This document shows, one piece after another, positions 35,569-47,390 of a DNA stretch of 64,000 nt. Both the position numbers and the translations under genes were made by a program. A model generated the notes under the pieces. It worked only from the letters and a program-made list of their open reading frames with translations. It made no database searches and was not told the origin of the DNA. Source of the stretch: Aselliscus stoliczkanus (lineage: Eukaryota > Chordata > Mammalia > Chiroptera > Hipposideridae); contig CM066737.1 in the NCBI GenBank assembly GCA_033961575.1, forward strand, positions 86,176,271-86,240,270, in the 5' to 3' direction. How positions within the stretch are numbered: position 1 is the first letter of the stretch; the number at the start of each line of letters is the position of its first letter.

Positions 35569-36754
35569 AAAGTAGCATTTTCTTCTAGTAAAAGACACAT
35601 TTTAATGCTCTTCCTGATAGTAAAATCTAGATAAATAAGGATTTACATACTTGTGAGCTTGTCTGAGATTATTGTCCTGTGCCGTAACATATATGGCTGT
35701 GCCTCCATCTAAGAATAACACAGAAATCTGCCTAGAAACACTACGCCATTCATCTAAATTGTCTACCAGCTTGATGCTGAAGAAGAGGAATGAGTGCTCA
35801 CAGCTTTTGCATTTGGTGTAATGGATACTCTTTCAGCAGGAGAGTAACATGAGAAAAGTAGTCATCTTGGCAAGGAAGCACTGGCTGAGGGTCAAGTTTT
35901 AGAACGCCTGCTTTAAAATGAATGCCTAGGTTAATGCTTTTGTGTGAGTTTATCAGTTTCCCATAATATTTGCACTAGATGTTATTGGGCAAAGTATGAA
36001 GAGAGGGAAGGAGTTTAGGAAAGATGGTTTGTGTGTCTGTATTACCCAAAATGTATAATAAAAGGGAAATTAGATTGCTTATGAAGAAGGAGGAAAGGTC
36101 TCTGAGACATATGGCAAAATTGGTGGGCGTACTGCAGTTGATATAGGATTTGATTTCAGCTCTATTTGAAACTTGGCTTTGAAAAGACTGTTGTTAGGTA
36201 CCTGAGAAGTGGAAGAATGCATTGTTTAGAATTCATGATTCTCTGCCATTGTCAAATAATTCATTGAATAATTGAGAGCATGGGTAAGGGAAATTGATTA
36301 AAGAAGCTTTAGAGAAGCTGAGGCAAATTATTTAGTGGACACTGTACATTATGATTGATCAAAGAGGTTTTCAAGGGTAATTTTGACTTTATTACCTTAA
36401 AAAATTTTTTCCACTGATATTAGTACCTAATCAAATATCAGGGTAAATTTGACTCCACTTATGGGCAGGTTTGAATTTACAAAATATCAAGTAACCTAGA
36501 CAGGGAAGGGAAATTTAAAGAGAAATGACAGATTCTGAGTAAAAAAAAATTCTCTTTGCATGAGCAGGATGGGAGCTGTGCAAAAGAACTACAACTGTAG
36601 AACCCTGGATTTTGTGGAGATTTTCAGTATGACTGAGTCATCAGAGATCAGTGGTTTATGGTACCACAGTAGAAAATCCTGTATCATGATGTCTTAATAT
36701 CAAAGTAAATAAACTTATTCAATTGTGATGATATCTGAAAAGAAAGATAATTAG

Positions 36755-36803
<49 letters not shown>

Positions 36804-37710
36804 GGACATTGGGGAAGAAACTATTCATTATTTCACATATCCCAAATTCAAGGTTCAGGACCTGGCATGGCATAGTCAGTGTTGTTTTTTTGTGTGTTAG
36901 ATTTAAGGCTGGAGTGAATATTATTTCAAACTCTTAGGAAGACTAAACCTGAGAAGAATACTTCTTTTTTCCAGTGAGTTTTTTTTCCTTTGAGAAAATG
37001 CTTCAGTGCAACACTTGAGTCCAAACTCTTTCCAGTGATTAATGGGTAGGATGGCTACTGATAGGAGTATTCAGAAGTGTAGGTGTAATGTAAATAACAA
37101 AATTGGGTCTGGGAGTTAAGGACTCTTAAAAAGCAAGAAAAGTGACTTCTTTAAGGGCGAGATCACCTTAAGTAAGTCACTGAAAATGTCATTTAACAGG
37201 TGTGAGTTTTGATACACTTCAGTAAATATCAGCACCATATTGTTTATTGTCAAGAAAGGAAACATTTACTTATCTCCTTGACAAGCCCATTTTTTACATC
37301 TTAAACAACTAAAGATGTTTGGAGAGGTCTGATGGTATTATAATCAATTCATCCAAGGTTACTCCCAGAGTGAAATAAATGGATTGGCATTCAGCATCTA
37401 TATGGTCTACTTTCTAGTATGCTTTCTTAAACTGCAGAGGCTAGAAAATTAAAAAAAAAAATCTCAGGGTTTCTTTCAGCTTGGGACCATGACTGAAAGA
37501 AATTCCACAAAATCAGTGCATTCATCTGAGATTTGGAAGTTGAAAATGAGGAAAGGCAACCAGCAAGCATTACTGTGGAGACAAAAGTATTCTTCTGTAG
37601 CAGCATTTCTGTGTATTTAATTCCCTAGGGAGTAGGCACAATAGTTGTTTGGTGAGTAGACTTAGAAAATGAATAAAATATATGTACTTTCACTGAACAA
37701 TTCTGAAGCA
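35569..37710. other. unassigned sequence
   Basis: About 2.1 kb with no recognised gene. It contains the (TG)n run at 36757-36801. Confidence 0.5.
36757..36801. repeat. (TG)n microsatellite, about 22 units
   Basis: A pure TG run. It is expected to vary in length. Confidence 0.95.
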
Positions 37711-38881
37711 AAAACAAATGTTACCATCACACAGGTCAAGCAATAGAACATTGCCAGCACCGAAAATTTTCTCCATGCCTTACATCATCCCCAAACCCTT
37801 TCTTACCACAAGTAACCACTCACCTAACTTTTATGTTAATTCATTAATTGTTTTTCTTTGTAGATTTACCCCTTATGTGCACATTCCTATAATACTGTTG
37901 ATGGGTATTTGTGTTGTTTTCAAATTGTGGCTGTCATGAACAATGCTGCTATGCACATTTTAAAATATATGTCCTGGTGCCCAGGCAAACACATTTCTAC
38001 AGGGTACAGAGAAGTTTCAGGAATGAAATGCTGGGTCACAGAGAAAATATATCCTTCAAGCACAAGATATGAGAAGTCAATTTACACTTTCAATAATAGT
38101 GTGGAGTCTTTCACATTTAAATTCCTTGACATTAGGTATTATCATTTATTTTAATATTTCCTATCAAATGTGAATTATGGTGTGAATTTTAGTTTTCATT
38201 AGTGAGATTACAATCTTAAATATAGTTATCCACATTTGGAATTTGCTGTTTTCTGAAGGGTCTGTTGAAATATTTTGTCGACTTGTCCTTTGGGTTATTT
38301 GTCTTTCTTCTTGATTTATGAGTTCTTTTCATATTTTCAATAGTAGTCCTTTATTGGGTTTATTGTTGCAATAATCTTTTCAAACTCTATAGCATGGCTT
38401 ATCTTTTAACTATCTTTGTGTTTTCTTTTGGTGGAAAATATTTCTTAATTTAATGTGGGTAAATACATCAATCTTTTTCTTTAAAGTTTCTACTTTTTTC
38501 ATCTTAAAATACCTTTCTACTTTGTGGTATAAAGATATCTTCCTATATTGTTTTTTGAAATATATTTGTGAACATTTCACATTTAAGTTGTTAGTCCATC
38601 TGGAAATAATTCCCTTTACAGTATGATCTAATTTTAATTATTATTTCCTTATTGTTATCCTACTGCTCAGCATTTAAAATAATATGTTTTCATTTTTCAA
38701 TTACAGTTGACATACAGTATTATATTAGTTTCAGGTGCATAACACAGTGATTAGACATTTATATAACTTACAAAGTTATATAAAACCAATACCCATCTGA
38801 TACCATACATAGTTATTACAATACTATTGACTATATTCCCCATGATATACTCTACCTCCTCATAATTATTTTGTATTTCTT

Positions 38882-38994
38882 TTTTTTTTTTTTTTTGAGG
38901 GCAGTGTCACTGGCCTTCACATGTGGGACCCAAACTGGGGCCACTGACTTCCGAAGCCAGCACTTAACCACCGCGCCACTCAGCTGGCCCTCAA
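38882..38994 (-). mobile_element. tRNA-derived SINE, short form, antisense, within HAL1
   Basis: T-rich tail, 'gagggcagtgtcactggcct' through 'gccactcagctggccc'. The target-site duplication TTTGTATTTCTT lies at 38870-38881 and 38995-39006. Confidence 0.9.
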
Positions 38995-39108
38995 TTTGTA
39001 TTTCTTAATCCACCCCTTGTACCTATCCTCCTCGACCCAACCCCATCCTGCAACCATCAAAATGTACTCTATATCTATCAGCTTGTTTTATCTTATTTTC
39101 TTTTTGTC

Positions 39109-40000
39109 TTAAAGAAGTACCTCTAACATTCCTTGTGATACTGGCCTGGTGGTGAGGAACTCCTTTAGCTTTTTCTTGTCTGGGAAGTTCTTTATCTTTC
39201 CTTTGATTCTAAATGACAGCTTTGCTGGGTAGAGTAATCTTGACTGTAGGTCCTTGCTTTTCATCACTTTGACTATTTCATGCCAATCCCTTCTGGCCTG
39301 CAAAGTTACTGTTGAGAAATAAGCTGATGGTTTTATGGGAGCTCCCTTGGAGGTAACTAACTGCTTTTCTCTTGGTGCTTTTAAGATTCTGTCTTTGACT
39401 TTTGTCATTTTAATTGTGCTCTGTCTTGGTGCGGGTCTCTTTTGGGACTTTGCACTTCCTGGGCTTGTATTTCTATTTCCTTCAGCACATTAGGGAAATT
39501 TTCCTTCATTATATCTTCAAATAGATTTTCAATTCCTTGCTGTTTCTCTTCCCCTTCTGGTACCCATATGATACAAATGTTGGTATTCTAGATGTTATCC
39601 CAGAGGCCCCTTAAACTCTCCTCATTTTTTGGGATGATTTTTCTTTCTGCTGTTCTGATTGGGTGTTTTCTGCTCCCTTATCTTCTAAATTGCTGATTCG
39701 ATTCTCTGCTTCATCTAATCTACTGTTGATTCACTCTAATATATTCTTTAGTTCAGTTATTGTATTCTTCATTTCTTACTTTTTAAAAATGTTTTCTATC
39801 TCCATTTTTATGTTTCCTATCTCTTTGTTAAAGTTCTTGAGATCAGTGAGTATCCTTATAACCAGTGTTTTGAATTCTGCATGTGGTAGGTTGCTTCTCT
39901 CCATTTTATTTATTTTTTTCTGGCACTTTGTTCTGTTCTTTTATTTGGGAAATGTTTCTTTGTCTCCCCATTTTGGCTGCCCCCTTGTGTTTGTATCTAT
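39109..40000 (-). pseudogene. L1 ORF1 protein relic in HAL1 copy 1
   Basis: ORF1 of L1 encodes an RNA-binding trimeric chaperone with an N-terminal coiled coil, a central RRM and a C-terminal domain. Here the last 99 codons (39408-39109) are still open and read as the C-terminal domain, with motifs ARRDWHEI, LLYPAKLSF and FPDKKKLKEF. The N-terminal part (39600-40000) holds the ORF1 phrases 'SNLPHAEF' and 'TLVIRIL' but has stops and frame changes, and the likely start codon is lost. The stop at 39109 is followed within about 60 bp by 3'UTR text, so ORF2 is missing. It is decayed, but the C-terminal part is less damaged than the rest. Confidence 0.8.
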
Positions 40001-40370
40001 GTGGGACTGCTATGCCTCCTGGTTTTAGTAGAGTGGTCTTATGTAATAGGTTTCCTGTGGGGCCCAGTTGCTCAGTCTCACTGGTTGCCTGAGCTGGGTA
40101 CTCCAGGTATGTCTCTTGTGTGGGTTGTGTGACCTCCTCTTGTAGTTGAGCCTTGGTTGCTGTTTGCATGTCAGCAGGAGGGATTGACTCTTGGGTTGAC
40201 TCGTTGTGAGGACCGGCCATGACTACAGTGGAGGAGCTGTTGTGCAGGGGTTGACCCTGTGGAGCCAGATTCACTTTAGCTGGGCTGTGGTGCCTGCCCA
40301 GTGTGCCCTTTGGGTGTGTCTTTTGTGGAGGTGGTTGGGTAGTGCTCTGGTGTGTTCTGTAGCTGGCCAC
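39906..40370 (-). other. 154-codon open frame in the HAL1 5'UTR (possible uORF)
   Basis: This frame runs through the 5'UTR and into the ORF1 start region in a different frame. A related peptide occurs in copy 2 at 47182-47409: both share words such as TQPT, LLHK and a start MA-PH. It may be a genuine upstream ORF or simply GC-richer sequence that lacks stops. No known domain is seen. Confidence 0.35.
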
Positions 40371-41032
40371 CAGGTGTGTTGATTCTGGAGCCCTTTGGGA
40401 AGGACCCTATTGCAGGTCAAGTTCAGCTACTGTCTGTGCCCTGCCTGGGGCCTTTTGGTATGAGCTACAAAATGACCTGCAGATGGTTAACCCTTGTGGT
40501 GCCTGGGAAATGCTATGCTGCAAACTGAACTCAGCCTCCACTAGTGCTGGGCTTTGGGCTTCTTAGCAAGAGGTATGGGGCACTGCAAGGTTAGATGCTG
40601 CTTGTTTGGGGTTTGTGAACTTTTGAGAGATTTAAGAAAGTCTGCAGCATAATCCAAGACAGGTTGTTTGTATGGAAAAGCTACGGGAAGCTGCTTGGGT
40701 AGGCTTGAAATTTGGTTGGGATAGAGTCTCATGGAATCACCAGGATAGGGAAGTATGATGTTAACCAGGTTGATGGAGACTCAGATATGGTGGCTGCCTG
40801 TGTCTTTATGCTTGGGGTGGGTGGGAAGGGATGGCTCAACAAAGGAGCAGTAGTAGCTTCTGTCTGCACTTCTGTCTTGGAGAAAGCTGTCCCTCCAGCC
40901 CTCACTCATCCTGGAGCCAGACAATTGTGTTCCTCCCCATATGTCCCTAGCACCTTTCGTGCTGCTACCCTAGCATTGGAGTTCAGGCCAAGTGAGCCCA
41001 TCAGTGAGTAAGTTCTTGCACAGGACTTTTAA

Positions 41033-41093
41033 CACATTGTATGCGGGCATTTGAGCGATATGACGAGTTTACTCATTTCCCACAAACAATGTG
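41033..41093. mobile_element. piggyBac-like MITE, 61 bp, within HAL1
   Basis: The ends CACATTGTATGCGGG and CCCACAAACAATGTG are inverted repeats with two mismatches. TTAA lies on both sides at 41029-41032 and 41094-41097, which is the piggyBac target rule. The related L1 copy at the window start has uninterrupted 'ccctttaagtgg' at this place, so it shows the empty site. Confidence 0.8.
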
Positions 41094-42959
41094 TTAAGAG
41101 GAAATCTTGGACCTCTGGTTGCCTTCCATCTCACTCAACACAATCTCTGCTGGCTTTTACAGACACAAGTTATGGGGACTTCTCTTTCTGGCACTGGAGC
41201 CCTGGGCTGAAGAGCCTAGTGTCAGGCTGTGACTTCTCACTTATCAGGATATGTCTGCTCCTCTGCAGCAGATATATCCCTGCAGAGGAGCAGATATATC
41301 CCTCCTGATTTTTAACCATCAGGTGTGGGTATGGGACCAGGCTGTTCCATGTCTATTCCCTTCCTGTCAGTCTTGAGGTGGCTTCTTCTGTATGTCCTTA
41401 GTTGTAGGACTTCAACTCAGCTAGACATCAGATAATTTTCAATGATTGTAGTTTAGTTGTAATTTTGATGTGATCTTGAGAGGAGGCAAGCATAGGATTT
41501 ACCTACTCTGCCATCTTGACCAGAACTCATGCTCAGCATTTTTTAATCAAAAAGTTTGTTATTTCTTTATTGATCTGCTGTGACACATCTGCCATACAGA
41601 GGTATCATATACATTGTTTTAATGTACGTTTTGGTTCTCTGTGACCTTCTTTTGGTCCATTTGTTTGTCTCTATATCAGTACTGAACCATATTATTTACT
41701 ATAGCTTTGTAAGAATCCTAAATATTTGGTAGAACAAGTCTTTCCACATTTATTTTGTTCTTCAAGAGCAGTGGTTATTCTTGGGATTTTGTAATTCCAT
41801 ATAAACTTTCGAAGAAACTTTTCAGGTCTAAAACAGTATATTGTGTATTTTCATTTAGATTTTGCTTACCCTATAAATTTTTAGAGAATTAACATCTTTT
41901 CAGTATTAAGACACCCAATTTATAAACAGACTATATCTCTCTTCATTTTTTATTTCTTCAAGGTCTGAAAAAGTATTATAACATTGTCTGTAGAGACTTT
42001 GCACATCTTGTTAGATTTATTACTATTTCAGGTTTTTGGTACTATCTGAAAGGATTTATTTCTTTTTAATAATACTTTCTGTTTGTTGCTATTATATAAA
42101 AATACAATTTATTTTTATTGATTTTTATCTAGAAATCCTATTAAGCTCTCTTACAAATCCTAGCAATTTCCTGTACTTTATTTTGTATTTTCTCTGTACA
42201 AAACAATATCATATAAAAATAGCACAAGTTATATATATTTTTTACTTTCTATTCCTTAGGCATTTTAGTTATATTTCTTGACTTTCTGCACTGGCTAAGA
42301 TCTCCAGCAGAGTACCGAATAGATGTGGTGATAGAGGGCATCCTTGTCTTGTTTCTCATTTTAAAATTAAATCTTTAATTATCTCAACATTAACTATGAT
42401 ATTACTATATGACAAACAGCTACTTTTCAACTAAGAAAATTTCTATTTCTACTTTAAAAAATCATGAATGATGATTGAAATTATAAGAGACTTTTAATTT
42501 TTTTGCAAGGTTAATTTTATCAGTTAATTTTGTTACATAAAATAGTTATTTGCCTGCTATGAACTTTGCTTTTTATGCTAGATTCATTTTGTTTATATTA
42601 TATTTATCATCTATTTTCCTGGGTAAGAATGACTTTAATGATCTTTTACTGTACTGTTATTTGCTGTCTTGAAATGAAGAAAATAATAATAAATAAAAGA
42701 TTGAATAGTGTTCCCTCTTTTTCTATTCTCAGAAGAATCTGTGTAGGTTTGGAATTATTTCTTTCTTGAATGTTTATTAGAACACACAAGTGAAACTCTT
42801 TTGAATTTTAGCTTTAATTATGGTAAAATAGTGAGTGCTGGTTTAATCCCTATAATGTATAACTATAGGTATTTCTGTTACTGTTTGAAACTATTTTGAT
42901 GTTATATTTTTATAGAGCATGGTGATTTTTCTAAAATTTAAAATGTATTTAAAAATATT

Positions 42960-43110
42960 TTTTTCCATTTTTTCCTTTGTAAAGTGATATATATATATAT
43001 ATACACACACACATACATACATACATACATATTTGGTGTACACATCCATTTTTTTCCTTTGTAAAGTGAGATATATATATATATATATATTTGGTGTAAA
43101 CATCCAAAAA
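42960..43110. repeat. local tandem duplication carrying AT/AC microsatellites
   Basis: The phrase 'tttcctttgtaaagtga' occurs at about 42971-42987 and 43053-43069. Each is followed by an AT run, 'atttggtgta' and 'acatcca'. The unit is about 80 bp in two copies. Confidence 0.8.
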
Positions 43111-43325
43111 ATATGTACACATTTTAAGAAAGGAAAACTGTATTAAAACTGTAAAACTGTAAAACTCAATATATACTGATAACAAAAGATGAATACAAGT
43201 CACATTTGACTTCTGTAGTTACAAGAGGCGCTACAAGTGGTTACCATCAGTGCCCAGACACTTCTGATTATCGTGCACTGCTGCTTGAGCTCACTGACCG
43301 AAGTGTCCACTTATATACATTTTTG

Positions 43326-43369
<44 letters not shown>

Positions 43370-43370
43370 A
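43326..43370. repeat. (GT)n(TATG)n microsatellite beside a mariner
   Basis: A GT run grading into TATG units, ending at the TA where mariner copy 2 begins. Confidence 0.9.
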
Positions 43371-43953
43371 TGGTGTGACAATCAAGTTCATGAACGTTGT
43401 TGCAACGATGTTGCTAACTTTTTTGATATCAGAGGAATTATGAATTTGTAACAACTGGACAAACAGTTAACCAAGTTTACTATTTGGAACTGCATGAAAA
43501 AGTCAGATGACCTGAACTTTTTGCCAACAATTCATGGCTCTTGCATCACGACAATGCACCAGCTCACACAGCACTGTCTGGGAGGGAATTTTTAGCAGTA
43601 AACAAATAACTTTATAGGATCACCCACCCTACTCATCTGATCTGGCCCCCAATGACTTCTTTCTTTACCTGAAGATAAAGGAAATATATAAGTTATGAAA
43701 ATATTTGATAAATATTAAGTTTTGAAAGGAAGACATTTTGAGGACATTCAGGACATCAAGAATAATACAATGGCAGCTCTGATAGCCATTCCAGTAAAAG
43801 AGTTCCAAAATAGCTTTGAAGGGTACACTAAGTGTCAGCATCGGTGCATAGCTTCCCAAGCGGGTATTGGAAGGTGACTGTAGTGATATTCAGCAAGGAG
43901 GTATGTAGCTCTTTCTCATGGGTGAGTTTGCAGACTTAATTGTCTGTCCTTCA
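43371..43953 (+). mobile_element. deleted mariner transposon, copy 2
   Basis: The left end 'gacaatcaagttcatgaacg' and right end 'agacttaattgtctgtcctt' pair as in copy 1, and the text follows copy 1 closely, with a local extra segment near 43686-43722. The transposase half is more broken here: the HDNAPAH motif (about 43548-43568) and SDLAPND region survive, but stops and indels split it. Confidence 0.85.
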
Positions 43954-44043
43954 ATATAGTCTTGAGAAGACTCTCAAATACATTGTCATTTTTATTAGTC
44001 TTTTAAAAGATTGAAATGTTGGCTTTGTTATCTGTACAGTTTA

Positions 44044-44485
44044 CTTTTATTTATTTATTTTTTTTAAGATTTTATTGGGGAAATGGGGGAGGGGAACAGT
44101 GTTGGGGAATTGGGGAAGGGGAACAGACAAGTTGCTGTCTTTTTGTTCTTCAGTCTAGTTGCAGAGGACGTTGCTTCACTGGCCTATGTTGGTATCGTCA
44201 TTGTGCTCTTCCCAGGTGAGGCAGATCACTCGCTGGCCTCTGGATGGTCCCTCATGGCGGTTATTGGCAGCTCACGCTGGCTCCCAGACACTCACTGTAG
44301 CTTATGGCAGCCCACTGGAGCAGGGGCTGCAGCCTACACCATCGCTGGGGCTCCCACAGCCCAGCTCCAGGTGGAACTGTTGTAAGCTGTAGAGGGCAGT
44401 GTCACTGGCCCCCATTTGTGGGATCCGAACCGGGGCTGCTGGCATCCCAAAACCAGCTCTTAACCAATGCACCACTCGGCCGACC
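44044..44485 (-). mobile_element. tRNA-derived SINE, long form, antisense, within L1
   Basis: The target-site duplication CTGTACAGTTTA lies at 44032-44043 and 44486-44497. The tail region is locally duplicated: 'gggaggggaacag' near 44086 and 'ggaaggggaacag' near 44114. Its 100-codon frame is not a gene. Confidence 0.9.
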
Positions 44486-47390
44486 CTGTACAGTTTAATT
44501 TATATGTCATTAATTCCTGCTCTAGTATTTAATATGTATTTCTTCTGCTTTCTTTGGAAATGTTTCTTGAAGGTGGTACATAGTTGCATGTAATTTTATA
44601 CCTACAGTTATTTTTGTTTTATTTGGATCAGCTAATGTATTTACATTTCATGTAGTTGCTGATTTCTTTTGGTTTAAATCTCCCCTTTTTTCCTTTATAT
44701 TTGTCTTCCATTCTTTCATGTTCTTTTCATTTGGATTTATGAAATATTTATTTCACTCCATTTTTACTGTATTAATTTTGAAGCTGTAAGCTCTGCTTTC
44801 ATTGTTTAGTCAAGAATTCATGTCAGAATTAAACTGAAAAAAAAAAACCTGCTGGAAACCTGTAAATCAATACTTGTTATCTATATCTATATATTTACAC
44901 TTAAAAAGAAACATTAAAAATTTATTACCTAAGTTTGCAACACAATAATTAAATATCTTGGGCCATGGAAGAAGAAATAAATAATAAAAAATAGGACAAA
45001 AAAGAAATAAACAATACAAGATGTTAACAATATCGAACTTGTAGGAAGACTTAAACTTCCCTATTTGAAAATATAGTACAAGGGAATGACCAAGGCAATG
45101 TCATGCTAATACAAGGAAAATCATATAGATCAATAAAATAGAAATGAGAGTCCAGAAATAAAATCATATATTTATGGTCAATTAATTTTTTATAAGGTTG
45201 CAAACACCATTCAATGCTGGCAAGAACAATCTTTTCAATACATGGGACAACAGGATAACCACATGCAAAAGAATGAAATTGTACCCGTATCTCACTCCAT
45301 AAATGAAAGAAATAAGATAATTCAAAATGGATTATAGGCTAAATTTTAGAGCTGTCACTAAAAAACTTTTAGAAAAAAAATCTATACAAATAAATGATCA
45401 TGACCTTAGATTTGGGAAAGGATTCTTAGATATGATACGAAAAATATGAGCAACAAAATTAAAAGTAATGTGGACTTCATCAACATTAAAAATGTTTCTA
45501 CTTAAAGGACACCAGCAATAAAGTGAAAAGAGAACCCAGAGAATTGGAGAAAATATTTGCAAATCATATATTTGATAAAAGACTTGTATCCAAATTTATA
45601 AAGAACTCTCACAAGTCAATAATAAAAAGTTAAATAACCCATTAAAAAATGGACAAAGCATCTGGATAGACATTTCTCCAAGGAAGACATGGAAATGGAA
45701 AATAAGCATACGAAAAGATGCTCAACATCATTTGTCATTAGGGAAATGCATATCAAAAGTACAATGAGATACCACTTCATACCTTCTAAGATAGCTAGAA
45801 TCAAAAGGCAAATAATATCAAGTGTTGGTTGGAAATGTAAAATGGTGTAGCTCCTTTGAAAACCATTTAGAAGTTTCTCTAACAATTAAATATAAAATTA
45901 CCATATAGCCCAGAAATTCTACTCCTATTTATATACCCAAGAGAAATGAAAATATAGCAACACAGAGTTCCAGTCAAGATGGTAAAGTAGGTAAACACTG
46001 TGTTCATCTCCTCTTATTATTACATCCAGATTACACCTAAACTACAAAATAACAGTCACTGAGAATTGCCTGAAGTCTAGCTGAACTGAAACCCTGCAAC
46101 TAAAGACATACAGAAGCCACCTCAAGATTGGGAGAAGGGGCAGAGATGAGGAATGGTCTGGTCCCACACCTGCATGTAACCATTAAAAATTGGGAGGAAT
46201 ATCTCAGTTGTGGAGTTCCACTTGGGGAAGTGAGGGGTCCCAGCCCCACACCAGGCTCTTTAGACCAGGGTTCCAGTGCCAGAGAGAAAATCCCCATAAC
46301 TTCTGGCTGTGAAAACCAGTGGAGATTGTCGCTCTGAGTGAGACCGAGGATGGCTGCAGACCCAGGCACTTCTCATAAAAGGCCTGCACATGGACCTACT
46401 CACTGACAAACTCACTTGCTCTGAGCTCCAGACTAGGGCAGCAGCTTGAAAGGTGCCAGGGACACATGGGGAGGAACTGAGTTGTCTGCCCTCAGGGTGA
46501 GGATGGGAAGGGCAGCTTTCTCTTGGACATGGGAACTGGCAGAAGCTATTATTTCCTTGTTGAGCCCTCCCCACTCCCGGCCTGCAGATGTAGGCAGCTG
46601 CCATATCTGAGTCTCCATCAACCTGGCTGACACTGTTCATCTGCCCTGCCCTGGTGATTCCCTGAGAACACGTGCCACCCAACTTGGGGGCACACCAAGC
46701 TGCTTTTAGTGGCTTTTCCAATCAAACCACCTGTCTTGTATCATGCTGAAGACTTTCCTAAAATCGCTCAAACATTTACAAAACCCAAAAGAGCAGCATC
46801 TGGCTTCAGCGTGTCCTGTACCTCTGGCTGAGCAGCTCTAAGACAGGAAGAGAGGCAGCTGGACTTGATTTGCAGCTTGGCCTCTTGAGGCACCTCCATG
46901 CCCAGCATTGGTGGCAGCCATCTGTGTATTGCTTTATAGCTCATGCTAGGTGGCACTAAGTAGGTACAGGCTGTGGCTGAACTTGTACTGCAGCAGATCC
47001 ACTCCCAGGAGGCCCTGGAGCTGGCATGTCCAATCCCCAACTTTGACTCACCTGGAGCATCACTCAGCTGCCACCAAGAATGACACACCCAAAGGAAAGA
47101 CTAGGCAGGCACTAGGGCCCTGCTAAAGCTGATCCTGCTCTATAGGATCAGACCCTGCACTACAGCTTCTCCGCTGTAATAATGGCCAGTCCTCACAAGT
47201 CAATCCAAGGGTCAATCCCATTGACATGCAAACAGCAACTAAGGCTCAACTACAAAGGAGGGCACACACAACCCACGAAAACACATCTGCAGCACCCAGC
47301 TCTAGTGACCAGGGAGACTGCGCAATTGGACCCCACAGAACACCTACTACATAAGGCCACTCTAGTAAGACTGGGAGACATACCTAATAC

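Larger units (their letters stand above)
38676..41529 (-). mobile_element. HAL1-type element, copy 1, near full length
   Basis: On the minus strand it begins at 41529 with the L1 start ('gagttctggtcaagatggca'), continues with a 5'UTR of about 1.5 kb, an ORF1 relic and then directly a 3'UTR, with no ORF2. The target-site duplication TGCTCAGCATTT is exact at 38664-38675 and 41530-41541. It carries a SINE at 38882-38994 and a piggyBac-like MITE at 41033-41093. Confidence 0.85.
37715..44760 (-). mobile_element. old L1, antisense, split by three later insertions
   Basis: Antisense L1 text is seen at 37715-38675 ('catgaacaatgctgctatgc', 'gttagtccatctggaaataa'), 41530-42900 ('tatagctttgtaagaatcct', 'gagggcatccttgtcttgtt') and 43954-44760 with the SINE inside ('tcctgctctagtatttaat'). 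A HAL1-type element, a mariner and a SINE interrupt it. Less its inserts it is about 3 kb. Confidence 0.75.

Noticed and set aside
40712..41308. Open frames of 99 and 85 codons
   Set aside because: They are on the strand opposite to the HAL1 5'UTR and recur in the related copy at the window start, so they are repeat sequence.
42891..43203. Overlapping antisense frames rich in Y, I and V
   Set aside because: They come from AT/AC microsatellites and their duplication.
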